DNA of 64,000 nt, from contig NZ_CP038033.1 in NCBI RefSeq assembly GCF_004421105.1, positions 3,057,659 through 3,121,658 on the forward strand. The letters are read 5' to 3'. This DNA is from Nitrosococcus wardiae. Its GTDB lineage: Bacteria; Pseudomonadota; Gammaproteobacteria; Nitrosococcales; Nitrosococcaceae. Position 1 is the first letter of the stretch. The number at the start of each line of letters is the position of its first letter. Below, piece after piece: positions 54,674 through 63,099 of this stretch. Made by a program: the position numbers and the translations under genes. Below the pieces are notes generated by a model. The model saw nothing but the letters and a program-made list of their open reading frames with translations. It made no database searches and was not told the DNA's origin.

Positions 54674-55258
54674 GTGCAAACCCCTTTACATGAACAACTG
54701 GAAAAGGTTGCCACTCTTAATGAGCTCAAACAGCTCTGTGAGCATTATTTGGATTCTGAGGTGACCACAGGGGAAAAACTCGTATTTGGAGAAGGGTCGC
54801 TCCAAGCAGAAATGATGATCATCGGCGAAGCTCCAGGTGTCCAGGAAGCAAAAACTGGCCGGCCTTTTGTTGGGAACGCAGGAAAATTACTCAACACCTT
54901 ATTGAGTCAAATTGGGTTAAAACGAGAGCAAATCTATATCAGCAACATCCTCAAAACCCATCCTCCCGGCAACCGTAAACCTTATCGCAGCGAAATTAAA
55001 AAAGAACTCCCTTTTTTACTACGGCAAATTGAACTACTTCAACCTAAACTGTTGGTATTGCTGGGCGCAACCGCCCTGCAAACCTTAGTCAATCCGAAAG
55101 CAAAAATTACCGAGCTGCGAGGCAATTGGATAGAAGTCAAAAATTTACCCACCTTGGTCACTTATCATCCAGCGGCGGCCTTGCGGGATGAAACTAGGAA
55201 AACGGCACTGGAACATGACTTTAGCAAGCTCCAGCAGCGCTTGGCCGCTGGAATTTAG
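54674..55258 (+). CDS. family-4-like uracil-DNA glycosylase lacking the Fe-S cluster cysteines
   Basis: A 194-residue protein of the uracil-DNA glycosylase superfamily. Motif A reads GEAPGVQEAKTGRPFVGNAGKLL, the middle motif ILKTHPPGNRKP, and the last motif YHPAAALRD, all matching family 4. However, the four cysteines that bind [4Fe-4S] in family 4 are not kept: only Cys22 remains, and the expected cysteine in NRxPxxxEIxxC is Glu. The protein starts with GTG at 54674. It probably removes uracil from DNA without a cluster, or has a changed role. Its neighbour is an APC permease gene 26 bp downstream. Confidence 0.85.
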   Translation: MQTPLHEQLEKVATLNELKQLCEHYLDSEVTTGEKLVFGEGSLQAEMMIIGEAPGVQEAKTGRPFVGNAGKLLNTLLSQIGLKREQIYISNILKTHPPGNRKPYRSEIKKELPFLLRQIELLQPKLLVLLGATALQTLVNPKAKITELRGNWIEVKNLPTLVTYHPAAALRDETRKTALEHDFSKLQQRLAAGI

Positions 55259-55284
55259 GTATTTTTCTCAATCTGTGAACAGTA

Positions 55285-56583
55285 ATGGGTCTAAAACGTG
55301 AGTTAGGGCCCCTAACGGTCGTCTGGTTGGTCGCCGGCAACATGATGGGCGCTGGCATCTTCATCACTCCGGGTTTAGTCGTTGATTGGCTTCCAGGGAT
55401 GATATGGCCCCTTGCAGCTTGGATTTTGGGAGGGGTTCTTGCCCTCTGCGGAGCAGCTATCTATGGTGAGCTAGGCGCTAGATTTCCCCAAGCCGGAGGC
55501 GACTATCAATACCTGACTCTTGCCTACGGCCCCGCCTGGGGGTTCCTGATGGGATGGGCTGCGCTGGCCATTACCTTCTCAGGTTCGGCTGCCGCTATGG
55601 CTATTGCTGTTGTGACCCATTTCCAAGCGGCCTGGCCGATACTCCAGGGAAGCTCCCCTGTCATCCAATTGACTTATGCTCCCTTGCTTATCCTGCTACT
55701 CACCTTTGCGAATATCGCCGGAGCAAGGGTAGCGGGAAGGACAACGGCTTTGTTAACTGCCCTTCCTTTAATCGGACTTGCAGGACTATTCAGTGGCGGA
55801 CTTCTATTTGGTGAAACGGAAACCCACTGGCCAGAGCCACCAGCTATTCAGCTCAATGACCGTTTGCTAGCACTGGGAGCCGCAATGGTACCGGTATTCT
55901 TTAGCTACTCAGGTTGGAATGCAGCCGCCTATGTGGCAGGCGAAATCAAAGATCCGGGACAAAATTTACCTCGGGGTCTTTTCGGCGGTACCCTATTGGT
56001 AATATTACTTTATCTACTGATTAACCTCCTATTGCTGATGGTGGTCCCCCAGGAAACTCTGACCGGGTCCACAACAGCGGGGGCAGAAGCCGCCCGGCGA
56101 CTATTAGGCCCAGGTGCCGAACAGCCCCTTTCGGTGATGATCGCAATAGCCATTTTAGGCTCCACCAATGTGACTCTGATGGCAGGAGCGCGCATTTATT
56201 ATGCAATGGCCTGCGATGGCCTTGCCCCCCCAATATTTAGCCGTACTAATGCCGCCGGAGTTCCCTCGGGAGCCCTCTGGATCAGCGGCCTCTGGACTGC
56301 TTTACTTGCGGCTACCGGAGGAATCGAGCGGCTTGTCAACTGGGCCACTTTAGCTATTCTGCTATTATCCTCCATGGCGGCTGCATCCTTATTTATTTTT
56401 AGGCGCCAGAATGGAGCCCCTCCCCCTTTTAGCTGCCCCGGTTATCCTCTAACGCCTTTGCTTTATCTGCTGGCTTCTCTAGGAGTAGCCTTTGCCAGTG
56501 CCATTCACAACTGGGAACAAGCTTTATACGGAATATTACTCGTGGCTACGGGCTTGCCCCTTTACAAGTTAATACAGCGATAG
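55285..56583 (+). CDS. APC-family amino acid permease
   Basis: A 432-residue inner-membrane transporter with about 12 hydrophobic helices. Helix 1 carries the substrate-binding GNMMGAGIFITPG; VLALCGAAIYGELGARFPQAGGDYQYLTLAYGP is typical of helix 2/3; FFSYSGWNAAAYVAGEIKDPGQNLPRGL is the conserved helix 6 region of the APC superfamily. Substrate specificity is not predictable. It follows the glycosylase gene by 26 bp on the same strand and is convergent with the ATP-grasp gene. Confidence 0.9.
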   Translation: MGLKRELGPLTVVWLVAGNMMGAGIFITPGLVVDWLPGMIWPLAAWILGGVLALCGAAIYGELGARFPQAGGDYQYLTLAYGPAWGFLMGWAALAITFSGSAAAMAIAVVTHFQAAWPILQGSSPVIQLTYAPLLILLLTFANIAGARVAGRTTALLTALPLIGLAGLFSGGLLFGETETHWPEPPAIQLNDRLLALGAAMVPVFFSYSGWNAAAYVAGEIKDPGQNLPRGLFGGTLLVILLYLLINLLLLMVVPQETLTGSTTAGAEAARRLLGPGAEQPLSVMIAIAILGSTNVTLMAGARIYYAMACDGLAPPIFSRTNAAGVPSGALWISGLWTALLAATGGIERLVNWATLAILLLSSMAAASLFIFRRQNGAPPPFSCPGYPLTPLLYLLASLGVAFASAIHNWEQALYGILLVATGLPLYKLIQR

Positions 56584-56598
56584 ATGTGAGAAGCCCTT

Positions 56599-57540
56599 TT
56601 AAAGATTACATAATCCCTTTCCTAAAGCCACCCGCTCAGAGGCAGCGGAGGGAATCTCCCCAAGGCTCTGAATGCGTTGGAGACGAGCCCGCAAGCCAGC
56701 CTTGTTAGCTAATTGAATACTCAGGCCAGGGCGGGCATTAAGCTCCAACATCAAGGGACCCAGCTCCCGATCCAAAACAATATCCACCCCAATATAACCC
56801 AAGCCTACTAAATCAAAACAGCGGGCAGTCAGTTCAAGAATGGCATCCCAATGGGGTATTTCTAACCCCCTTATTCCCCCACCCGTATCCGGATGATGAT
56901 CAATCGCTTGTTCTCGCCATACGCCAGAGCTAGTACGGCCGGTCATCAAATCGATACCGACACCAATAGCCCCTTGGTGTAAATTGGCCCTGCCATCTGA
57001 GAGACGGGTAGGCAGCCGAATCATCGCCAATACCGGTACCCCGCGGAAGACCAGCGTGCGGATATCCGGGACTCCTAAATAACTGACGGCCTCAAATACC
57101 GGATCGAATTTAACCCGATATTCAATAAGGGCAGTGTCAGGCAATCCTCCCAGGCTATACATGCCACTTAAAATATTGGCGATATGATGGCCGATTTCCT
57201 CTTCAGTCAGAATTATCCCGCTGGCCTTACGATAACGCCCCTTGTAGCGTCCAGTCACCACCAAAATCCCTTCACCACCACTGCCATGGGCAGGCTTGAT
57301 GACAAAGTCCTCATGGGGACCGAGAAGCTTATCCAAGCTCCTAATCTGGTGAACTATATCGACGAGGCCATAAAGCTGGGGCACCGCGATTCCCGCGCCT
57401 AAGGCCAATTGCTTGGTTAGTCTCTTATCATCGACCAAGGGATAATGGCGTCGCGGGTTAAAAGGCAAGATATAGTCGGCATTGCGTTGGTTCATCCCTA
57501 GAATGCCAAGCTGCCGTAAACGCCGCCAAGGAAGGATCAT
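56599..57540 (-). CDS. ATP-grasp ligase (RimK-like alpha-L-glutamate ligase-like)
   Basis: A 313-residue ATP-grasp enzyme expected to form an amide or peptide bond with ATP. ATP-grasp features are VIKPAHGSGGEGILVV, the LIEYRVKF segment and metal ligands in GYIGVDIVLDRELGPLMLELNARPGL. The family is annotated as alpha-L-glutamate ligase-like and is found beside an inactive transglutaminase with seven membrane helices. Here its ATG overlaps the stop of that gene by four bases. The substrate is unknown; attachment of glutamate to a protein or peptide is inference. Confidence 0.85.
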   Translation of the reverse strand: MILPWRRLRQLGILGMNQRNADYILPFNPRRHYPLVDDKRLTKQLALGAGIAVPQLYGLVDIVHQIRSLDKLLGPHEDFVIKPAHGSGGEGILVVTGRYKGRYRKASGIILTEEEIGHHIANILSGMYSLGGLPDTALIEYRVKFDPVFEAVSYLGVPDIRTLVFRGVPVLAMIRLPTRLSDGRANLHQGAIGVGIDLMTGRTSSGVWREQAIDHHPDTGGGIRGLEIPHWDAILELTARCFDLVGLGYIGVDIVLDRELGPLMLELNARPGLSIQLANKAGLRARLQRIQSLGEIPSAASERVALGKGLCNL

Positions 57541-59081
57541 CGGGTATCCGTTTTTCTCAAAAATTCCTTAAACCGCCACAGTTCCGTTAGTCGATAACCG
57601 GCATAGCGTCCTACTAACAAAGTCATGGCCAAAACCACCAATAATAATTCAGGAAAAACAAAAACCAGATGCCCTAATAACTTATTGGTCATCAACAAAT
57701 AACTTAATACGGCCACCAAAAGACTCCCCAAGCCTTGTTGCAGTGCTTCCCCGGGACCATGTTCTTCCCACACCAGGGACATACGTTCAATGGCCATGGT
57801 CAAAATCACCATAGGGAAAAGGGCCACAGACAAACCCCGTTCTAACCCTATTTTGTGGGTGAGTACACTAATGACGGCCATTAAGAGAATGACCATTACC
57901 AGTACCGAAGCTAGGCGTGGTACAAGCAGTAATTTAAGGTATTCCAAATAAAAACGCAGTAGCAACCCTAGGGCCACGATTCCCGTAAACAACAGGACTC
58001 CCCAGAGGAGTTCGGTTTCCCGAAACGCCAAGGCTATTAATATGGGCATAAACGTCCCAAAGGTTTTAATGCCAATAATGTTCCGTAGCACCACAATCAA
58101 AAATGCCCCAATGGGGATTAATAAAAGAACCCGGTAAACATTTTGCGTCTGAACAGGAAGGCTAAATAAGGAAAAATCCATAATCATGGAATTAATTTGC
58201 CGTGCCCGTCGTTCCGCCACCAAAACCAACTCTTGAAATTGACTGGAAATGGAATATTCAACCTTGGGTGAACTTCCTCCTTCCAAGTTGATCAGGGGAT
58301 CATTGCCTACATACCAGATCAATGCATTCCCAGGAAATCCTCGGCTTCCAGTTTTGGGATCAAAAGCCAACCACTCCTGGCCATTATGGACTTCCAACCA
58401 CGGAGTCAAGGTACCGTGATTTATGCCATCTTTTAGCTGTAAGAGATGAACGATGCGGGCAGGAATCCGGGCACCCGCCAAGATATAAATAACCCGATCT
58501 ACCCAGGCAGCCGAATCCTCAACACCTTTACGCAGAACCTGAACATTTTCATCAGGGTTAGGGGCATTAAGACGGACCAAAAGCTCCCCCGTGAAGGAAG
58601 CCACATCGGCAGATTTGCGGCGCACCTCGTCCAATAGCGCTTGCACCACTGACCCCATGGGTTCAGGATAATCAGGAACGGCTGGAAATGGAGGAGTAAT
58701 TCCGCTGCGCGCCTTTATCGGAACAGCTACCTCAGGGGCTAATTCAATACGGTAATACAAGACTTGTTTCCCTCGGACCCGGCGCACAGCCCACTGGGCA
58801 ATACGATTAATACCGTTGTCTTCCATGGTCAAGCCATACTTGGTAGAAATGAAATCTTCATCCACCACCGTAAAGCCAAGAGGATTGTTGGGGACATAGA
58901 ACCGAGCTTTCACAGGTTGGTTGCCTTTAGCCTCAAATTCAAGACGGGCCTCCACCATCCAAACTTCGGTTTGTTCAGCCGGTAGTACCGGCAAACCCAG
59001 GCGCGTCACCTTATAATAAGTTACACCTGTCCCAATAATAATGAGAAAAAGGGCAAGGATTTTGACGTGTAAATTCTTCAA
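57537..59081 (-). CDS. inactive transglutaminase-like protein fused to seven membrane helices
   Basis: A 514-residue inner-membrane protein. An N-terminal anchor (ILALFLIIIGTGVTYY) is followed by a periplasmic transglutaminase-like domain of about 300 residues (VEARLEFEAKGNQPVKARFYVPNN to WYVGNDPLINLEGGSS). The Cys-His-Asp catalytic triad is not evident, as expected for the inactive group. About seven hydrophobic helices fill residues 310-495. The likely start is TTG at 59081, since a stop precedes it in frame. It is translationally coupled to the ATP-grasp gene and follows the retropepsin-like protease gene. Confidence 0.83.
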   Translation of the reverse strand: MKNLHVKILALFLIIIGTGVTYYKVTRLGLPVLPAEQTEVWMVEARLEFEAKGNQPVKARFYVPNNPLGFTVVDEDFISTKYGLTMEDNGINRIAQWAVRRVRGKQVLYYRIELAPEVAVPIKARSGITPPFPAVPDYPEPMGSVVQALLDEVRRKSADVASFTGELLVRLNAPNPDENVQVLRKGVEDSAAWVDRVIYILAGARIPARIVHLLQLKDGINHGTLTPWLEVHNGQEWLAFDPKTGSRGFPGNALIWYVGNDPLINLEGGSSPKVEYSISSQFQELVLVAERRARQINSMIMDFSLFSLPVQTQNVYRVLLLIPIGAFLIVVLRNIIGIKTFGTFMPILIALAFRETELLWGVLLFTGIVALGLLLRFYLEYLKLLLVPRLASVLVMVILLMAVISVLTHKIGLERGLSVALFPMVILTMAIERMSLVWEEHGPGEALQQGLGSLLVAVLSYLLMTNKLLGHLVFVFPELLLVVLAMTLLVGRYAGYRLTELWRFKEFLRKTDTR

Positions 59082-59122
59082 ATTTTATTTTCCAATAGAA
59101 GGCTAATCCCAGCGCAAGGGAT

Positions 59123-59713
59123 TTAATTTTGTCGTATTTCGGCTTTTTGATCCGAGGCTTCGTCGGCGGCATATTTTATCAAGCAAGCATCCCATCCTTC
59201 ATTAGTGAGAAAGGTTTTACTGGGATCAATGAGGGCCACATCCTTCAGAAAGCGACGACCCAAAAGGAGGGGGTAATTTAACTGACTGCGATCAACCAAA
59301 CTAAACTGGGTCTCGTAGCTCCTGCCATTTAAACAAAACTTCAAGTTAACTACGGGTCGTCTTTTGGCATTGCCCTTATGTCGTTTTATTCTCACATTAC
59401 GGACCAGTGGCTGCTCCACATGGAGCTGCTCCATCTCTTCCCCTTTCCCCTCCAGCTCAATGATAAAACGCACCCATTCCTCGCCATCTTTCTCAAACCT
59501 TTCAATGTCTTCGGCATGTAATGATGAAGTCTTGGCACCGGAATCTAGCTTTGCTTTAAGCTCGGCCCCCCAGGGAATAAGAGCAACTCGCTCCACCCAT
59601 CCCATGATAATTCGTTCTTTAGCTCCAACGCCTTCACTGCCTGAATTTGCTGCTTCCGATACACCACCCAGTGCCAGCAGCCAGAACACTATTACGCCGC
59701 CAAAACGTTGCAT
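59123..59713 (-). CDS. RimK-associated retropepsin-like protease (ATP-dependent zinc protease family)
   Basis: A small exported aspartic-type protease. From ATG 59713 an export signal (QRFGGVIVFWLLALGGVSEA) leads to a domain with the active-site strand LKAKLDSGAKTSSLHAEDIE, the flap-like region VRNVRIKRHKGNAKRRPVVNLKF and the terminal LLLGRRFLKDVALIDP. The family is labelled ATP-dependent zinc protease in databases but the D-S-G-A signature is retropepsin-like. With the two downstream genes it forms a conserved three-gene set. The residues upstream of 59713 are not needed for the domain. Confidence 0.83.
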   Translation of the reverse strand: MQRFGGVIVFWLLALGGVSEAANSGSEGVGAKERIIMGWVERVALIPWGAELKAKLDSGAKTSSLHAEDIERFEKDGEEWVRFIIELEGKGEEMEQLHVEQPLVRNVRIKRHKGNAKRRPVVNLKFCLNGRSYETQFSLVDRSQLNYPLLLGRRFLKDVALIDPSKTFLTNEGWDACLIKYAADEASDQKAEIRQN

Positions 59714-59798
59714 AGAACTTCTCAACTTTTTTAAATTTAAGAGAGCATAAATCTTAACAAAAAACGACGACATCCACTGTCAAACATTTGAAAACATA

Positions 59799-60173
59799 CT
59801 AATTAATGTTATTAATCATAAAATCCCCTGTTATTAAAAACCTAAATAACGAGGGACTCGGCGCCGTAGGTGCAATAACTCTCTCCAAAACGGGGATAGC
59901 CAATAAATAGTCCTTCAACTGAGGGAAAAAATTTGCAACAAAGGCAGAAATAAAGGCAATCACAGTCAAACTTGTGGGTAACAAAAAGACCAATAACTTG
60001 CGCCCTACAGGCATCCCATGGACTTGCTGCAGAGCCTCTGAAAGCCGTGCTTCCTGGGCTTGTCTCGAAGTCAACAGTTGGTAAGCAGAAGCTTCACTAG
60101 GTACCGGTAGAAAAATCAACTCAGCTAGCATTAACCCGTAAGTGCCTAATATGATGGTCTCGGAAACAGACAT
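59799..60173 (-). CDS. small membrane protein downstream of the CDP-alcohol phosphatidyltransferase gene
   Basis: A 124-residue protein from ATG 60173, ten bases after the stop of the phosphatidyltransferase gene. It has two hydrophobic stretches, at about residues 6-26 (ILGTYGLMLAELIFLPVP) and 60-90 (LLVFLLPTSLTVIAFISAFVANFF), joined by a polar helix. I do not recognise a family. Its position suggests it belongs to the pterin-like cluster. Confidence 0.6.
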   Translation of the reverse strand: MSVSETIILGTYGLMLAELIFLPVPSEASAYQLLTSRQAQEARLSEALQQVHGMPVGRKLLVFLLPTSLTVIAFISAFVANFFPQLKDYLLAIPVLERVIAPTAPSPSLFRFLITGDFMINNIN

Positions 60174-60183
60174 TGCTTTAGCG

Positions 60184-60933
60184 TTAAGATTTTGGAGAGT
60201 GAAGGGAGGGTATGAACCGCTCCCTGAACTGATAGAGAATGTCATCCGCAAAAGAGTAGGTTAGAAAAACCAGAGCCAAAGCACTCAATAAATTTTTTGC
60301 CGGCAAAGCCAAATGGGGTAGCAGATTCGCTAATAGAACGACCTGCGTCGCTGCACAAACAATCCGGCCGCGAAGATTACCTCCGGCTTTAGGCTTGGGA
60401 TCATCTGCGGGGATCGCAAAAACTTCCAACAATAAGACATAGCCATAACGATAAAGAGGAAATAAAAGTAACCACACACCTAAACCTCCCACGGTAACTC
60501 CTAATACCGCTAGCATAAAAACCAGGGCCTGATCGGTTTCAGCATCAAGAATTGCCCCTTGGGGAGTCCCTCCATAGAGGGTAGCAAGGCGTCCATCCAT
60601 CCAATCACCAAAAGAAGCTATGATCATCATGACCAAAACCAGCGCTACCGCCCCGCCGCAGGAGGCTATCATCAAACCTGCGATTCCTACCCAAAACCGA
60701 AGTAACGTCACCCAATCTGCAGGCGTTCGCCAGGCGCGGAGGAAGTAGGCCAAAAAACCATGACTGCCCATAACCCAAAGAGCAGTTAGGACAATGCCAA
60801 AGGCATAGCCAGGGGAAAGCATTTGCAGATAAAATGCTGTCACCGCCAACAGCAAAATGGATATGGACGATTGGAAAATCAAAAACTTGCGATAGCATTT
60901 TCGGGAACTATGATCGAGGTGTTGCTCACTCAT
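60184..60933 (-). CDS. CDP-alcohol phosphatidyltransferase-family membrane enzyme
   Basis: A 249-residue polytopic membrane enzyme. The catalytic signature DGxxAR-x8-G-x3-D-x3-D is present as DWMDGRLATLYGGTPQGAILDAETD: all four Asp residues are kept, but the Arg of AR is Thr and the spacer is about one residue shorter. About six transmembrane helices surround it. The family transfers a phosphoalcohol from a CDP-linked donor to a lipid or sugar alcohol. It is divergent from the reductase/PTPS/glycosyltransferase genes and probably works with them, for instance adding a lipid anchor. This is inference. Confidence 0.83.
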   Translation of the reverse strand: MSEQHLDHSSRKCYRKFLIFQSSISILLLAVTAFYLQMLSPGYAFGIVLTALWVMGSHGFLAYFLRAWRTPADWVTLLRFWVGIAGLMIASCGGAVALVLVMMIIASFGDWMDGRLATLYGGTPQGAILDAETDQALVFMLAVLGVTVGGLGVWLLLFPLYRYGYVLLLEVFAIPADDPKPKAGGNLRGRIVCAATQVVLLANLLPHLALPAKNLLSALALVFLTYSFADDILYQFRERFIPSLHSPKS

Positions 60934-60983
60934 CGTTAAAAACTCACCACTCCAAAATATAAGCGACAGACGATTTTAGAGCT

Positions 60984-62078
60984 ATGGAATGTGCCGTACT
61001 TGACTCCTCGGTCGATGAAATCTGGGAAAGCCTGCTTGATTTTAAGCGTTGGTGCCGAAACGATGTTTCCGCACCAGAGACTCCCTGTGTTTTCTTCTAT
61101 CCCCATGAAAGCGGGGATCAGACCCCCTTATGGCAGTTCACAGCTAATCTTGAAGTGATAGCAAAAATCAAACCCAAGGCGCTTATTGTTGTTTATTTAT
61201 CCGCACCCAAGCCGCCTTATCCCCACTTAGACAACCTAACTTTTGGCCCTATTCCAACGCTGCTCGCCTTCGATCCTTCGGCATTATCTTTCGGCGAATC
61301 GCCGTGGTGCTATTCACGGGGTCCAGCCCTACCCTGCCACCTCCTGACCGCCTTTCGCCTTTACTTACCTTGTCTCACCGGCCATCATATCGCATCCCAA
61401 AACTACTCGCCATGGGTCAGCGGTCACCTGGCACAAACCTTGGACGGTAAAATTGCCGCCGTGAGTGGACATTCCCAGTGGATCAGCAATCATGCCGATC
61501 GCAAGCACGCCCACCGCCTCCGGGCCCTTCATGACGCCGTACTGGTAGGCCGCAGCACCGTAGAAAAAGATAATCCGCGGCTCACGGTGCGTGAAGTTCA
61601 AGGGGAAAACCCTGATCGGGTGGTTCTCGACCGCCACTGCCATTTACTCGCCGGAGAAAAACTCTACCGGATCTTCCATGAACCGGGAAACAATTGGTTA
61701 CTCCATTCCAGCAGTCTCGATAAAGTCAAGGAACGCTACCCTATTCCCGAAAAAGTCACGCCGTTGCCGATAAGAGACAAAGAATGTGGTAATAATAGCA
61801 AAATCATGGACTTGAAGGCTGTCTTAGAGACGATGTGGGCCATAGGAATACGTTCCGTCTTTGTTGAAGGCGGAGGGAAAACCCTCTCCCTTTTCCTCGC
61901 AGCGGGACGTACGGATCTGCTTCATCTTCATATTGCACCGCTGCTGCTGGGCTCCGGCTTGCCCTCATTCCAGTTACCTCCTGTCGACCGTATCCAAGAG
62001 GGAACCTATTTTCATATGACCCACTTCTATCTCGATAAGGAAATATTATTGGAATGCCTGCCTCGCCACCGACCCTAG
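60984..62078 (+). CDS. RibD C-terminal-type reductase with an extra N-terminal domain
   Basis: A 364-residue protein. The C-terminal half (about 135-364) is a RibD-C/DHFR-fold reductase: SGHLAQTLDGKIAA, HAHRLRALHDAVLVGRSTVEKDNPRLTVR, and VFVEGGGKTLSLFLAAG. Such domains reduce pyrimidines in riboflavin synthesis or pterins in methanopterin synthesis with NADPH. The first about 135 residues are an additional domain that resembles nothing I know, with FFYPHESGDQTPLWQF and PPYPHLDNLTF. No deaminase domain is present, unlike true RibD. It starts a coupled operon with the dehydrogenase gene, which overlaps its end by 25 bp. Confidence 0.82.
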   Translation: MECAVLDSSVDEIWESLLDFKRWCRNDVSAPETPCVFFYPHESGDQTPLWQFTANLEVIAKIKPKALIVVYLSAPKPPYPHLDNLTFGPIPTLLAFDPSALSFGESPWCYSRGPALPCHLLTAFRLYLPCLTGHHIASQNYSPWVSGHLAQTLDGKIAAVSGHSQWISNHADRKHAHRLRALHDAVLVGRSTVEKDNPRLTVREVQGENPDRVVLDRHCHLLAGEKLYRIFHEPGNNWLLHSSSLDKVKERYPIPEKVTPLPIRDKECGNNSKIMDLKAVLETMWAIGIRSVFVEGGGKTLSLFLAAGRTDLLHLHIAPLLLGSGLPSFQLPPVDRIQEGTYFHMTHFYLDKEILLECLPRHRP

Positions 62079-63085
62079 TTCCCTCTAACACCCGGGCCTA
62101 CTGGGTCGAAATGCCGGGGAGGGGTTCCATTCGCCAGGAATCGCTTTCTTTACCGGCACCGGAGGGTCATAGCCTCATCGAAACCTGGGTAACGGGCATC
62201 AGCCCTGGAACGGAGAGATTAGTGGGATTAGGGCACGTGCCTCCTGAGTGCTGGAGCACCATGGAGTGCCCGTCCATGGGAGGCTCATTTGAGCTGCCGG
62301 TTAAATATGGGTATTGCCTGGTGGGCCAGGCCATTAACGGCCCTTATGCTGGCCGGCGGGTCTTCACCATGCATCCCCACCAAAATTACGCCATCATCCC
62401 GGACGATCGACTGCTGCCGCTGCCGGAAGATTTTCTTCCCCTGCGGGCCACCCTGATCCCCAACATGGAAACCGCCCTGAACGCCATCTGGGATAGTGAA
62501 TACCAACCTCCGGTGCCCGTTGCCATCGTCGGAGGGGGGATGGTGGGACTGCTCATTGCTTTTTTGCTCAAAACTGCCTGGGACAGCCAGCCTGTGATTA
62601 TTGAAATTGACAAGCAGCGCCGGCAATTGATTGAAGAACTAGGATGGGGGCTCACTACCCTTGACCCCCAGGCCTCTCCCCGGGAGGCTTTTTCCCTATG
62701 CTTTCATAGCTCGGGGCAAGGCTCAGGACTGCAAACGGCGTTAGACAGTGTGGGTTTTGAGGGTCGGGTCATCGAAGTAAGCTGGTTAGGCCATCGCCCC
62801 GTATCCCTCCATCTCGGCGGTTCTTTCCATTTCCAACGGAAACAGATTCTTTCCTCTCAAGTGAGCACGATTGCCAAATCCAAGCGGGGGCATCTAACTC
62901 ACCAACAGCGTTTAGAACAGGTCCTAGTGCATTTGCAAAATCCACTGCTGGATGCTCTCATTTCACAAATCATTAAATTTGATCATCTACCCCTTTTTAT
63001 GCAGCAACTCTACCATAAAAACCCAGACGGCTTTTCTTTTGCCGTTATTTACCGTCCCTTTGAGCATTACTTTCAGAAAACTTAA
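62054..63085 (+). CDS. zinc-free medium-chain dehydrogenase (BchC-like)
   Basis: A 343-residue MDR-superfamily protein. The N-terminal catalytic domain contains the WVTGISPGTERLVGLG block seen in BchC (2-desacetyl-2-hydroxyethyl bacteriochlorophyllide dehydrogenase) and relatives. The Rossmann domain has VAIVGGGMVGLLIAFLLK. A catalytic zinc Cys is not evident in the usual position. BchC itself is improbable because no bacteriochlorophyll genes are present; a dehydrogenase on a side chain is more likely. The start ATG 62054 lies inside the end of the preceding gene. Confidence 0.78.
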   Translation: MPASPPTLVPSNTRAYWVEMPGRGSIRQESLSLPAPEGHSLIETWVTGISPGTERLVGLGHVPPECWSTMECPSMGGSFELPVKYGYCLVGQAINGPYAGRRVFTMHPHQNYAIIPDDRLLPLPEDFLPLRATLIPNMETALNAIWDSEYQPPVPVAIVGGGMVGLLIAFLLKTAWDSQPVIIEIDKQRRQLIEELGWGLTTLDPQASPREAFSLCFHSSGQGSGLQTALDSVGFEGRVIEVSWLGHRPVSLHLGGSFHFQRKQILSSQVSTIAKSKRGHLTHQQRLEQVLVHLQNPLLDALISQIIKFDHLPLFMQQLYHKNPDGFSFAVIYRPFEHYFQKT

Positions 63086-63099
63086 TTTTTTTTGTACTT

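Noticed and set aside
62054-63085. true BchC of bacteriochlorophyll synthesis
   Set aside because: No other photosynthesis genes in the window and the neighbours are pterin- and glycosyl-type enzymes.
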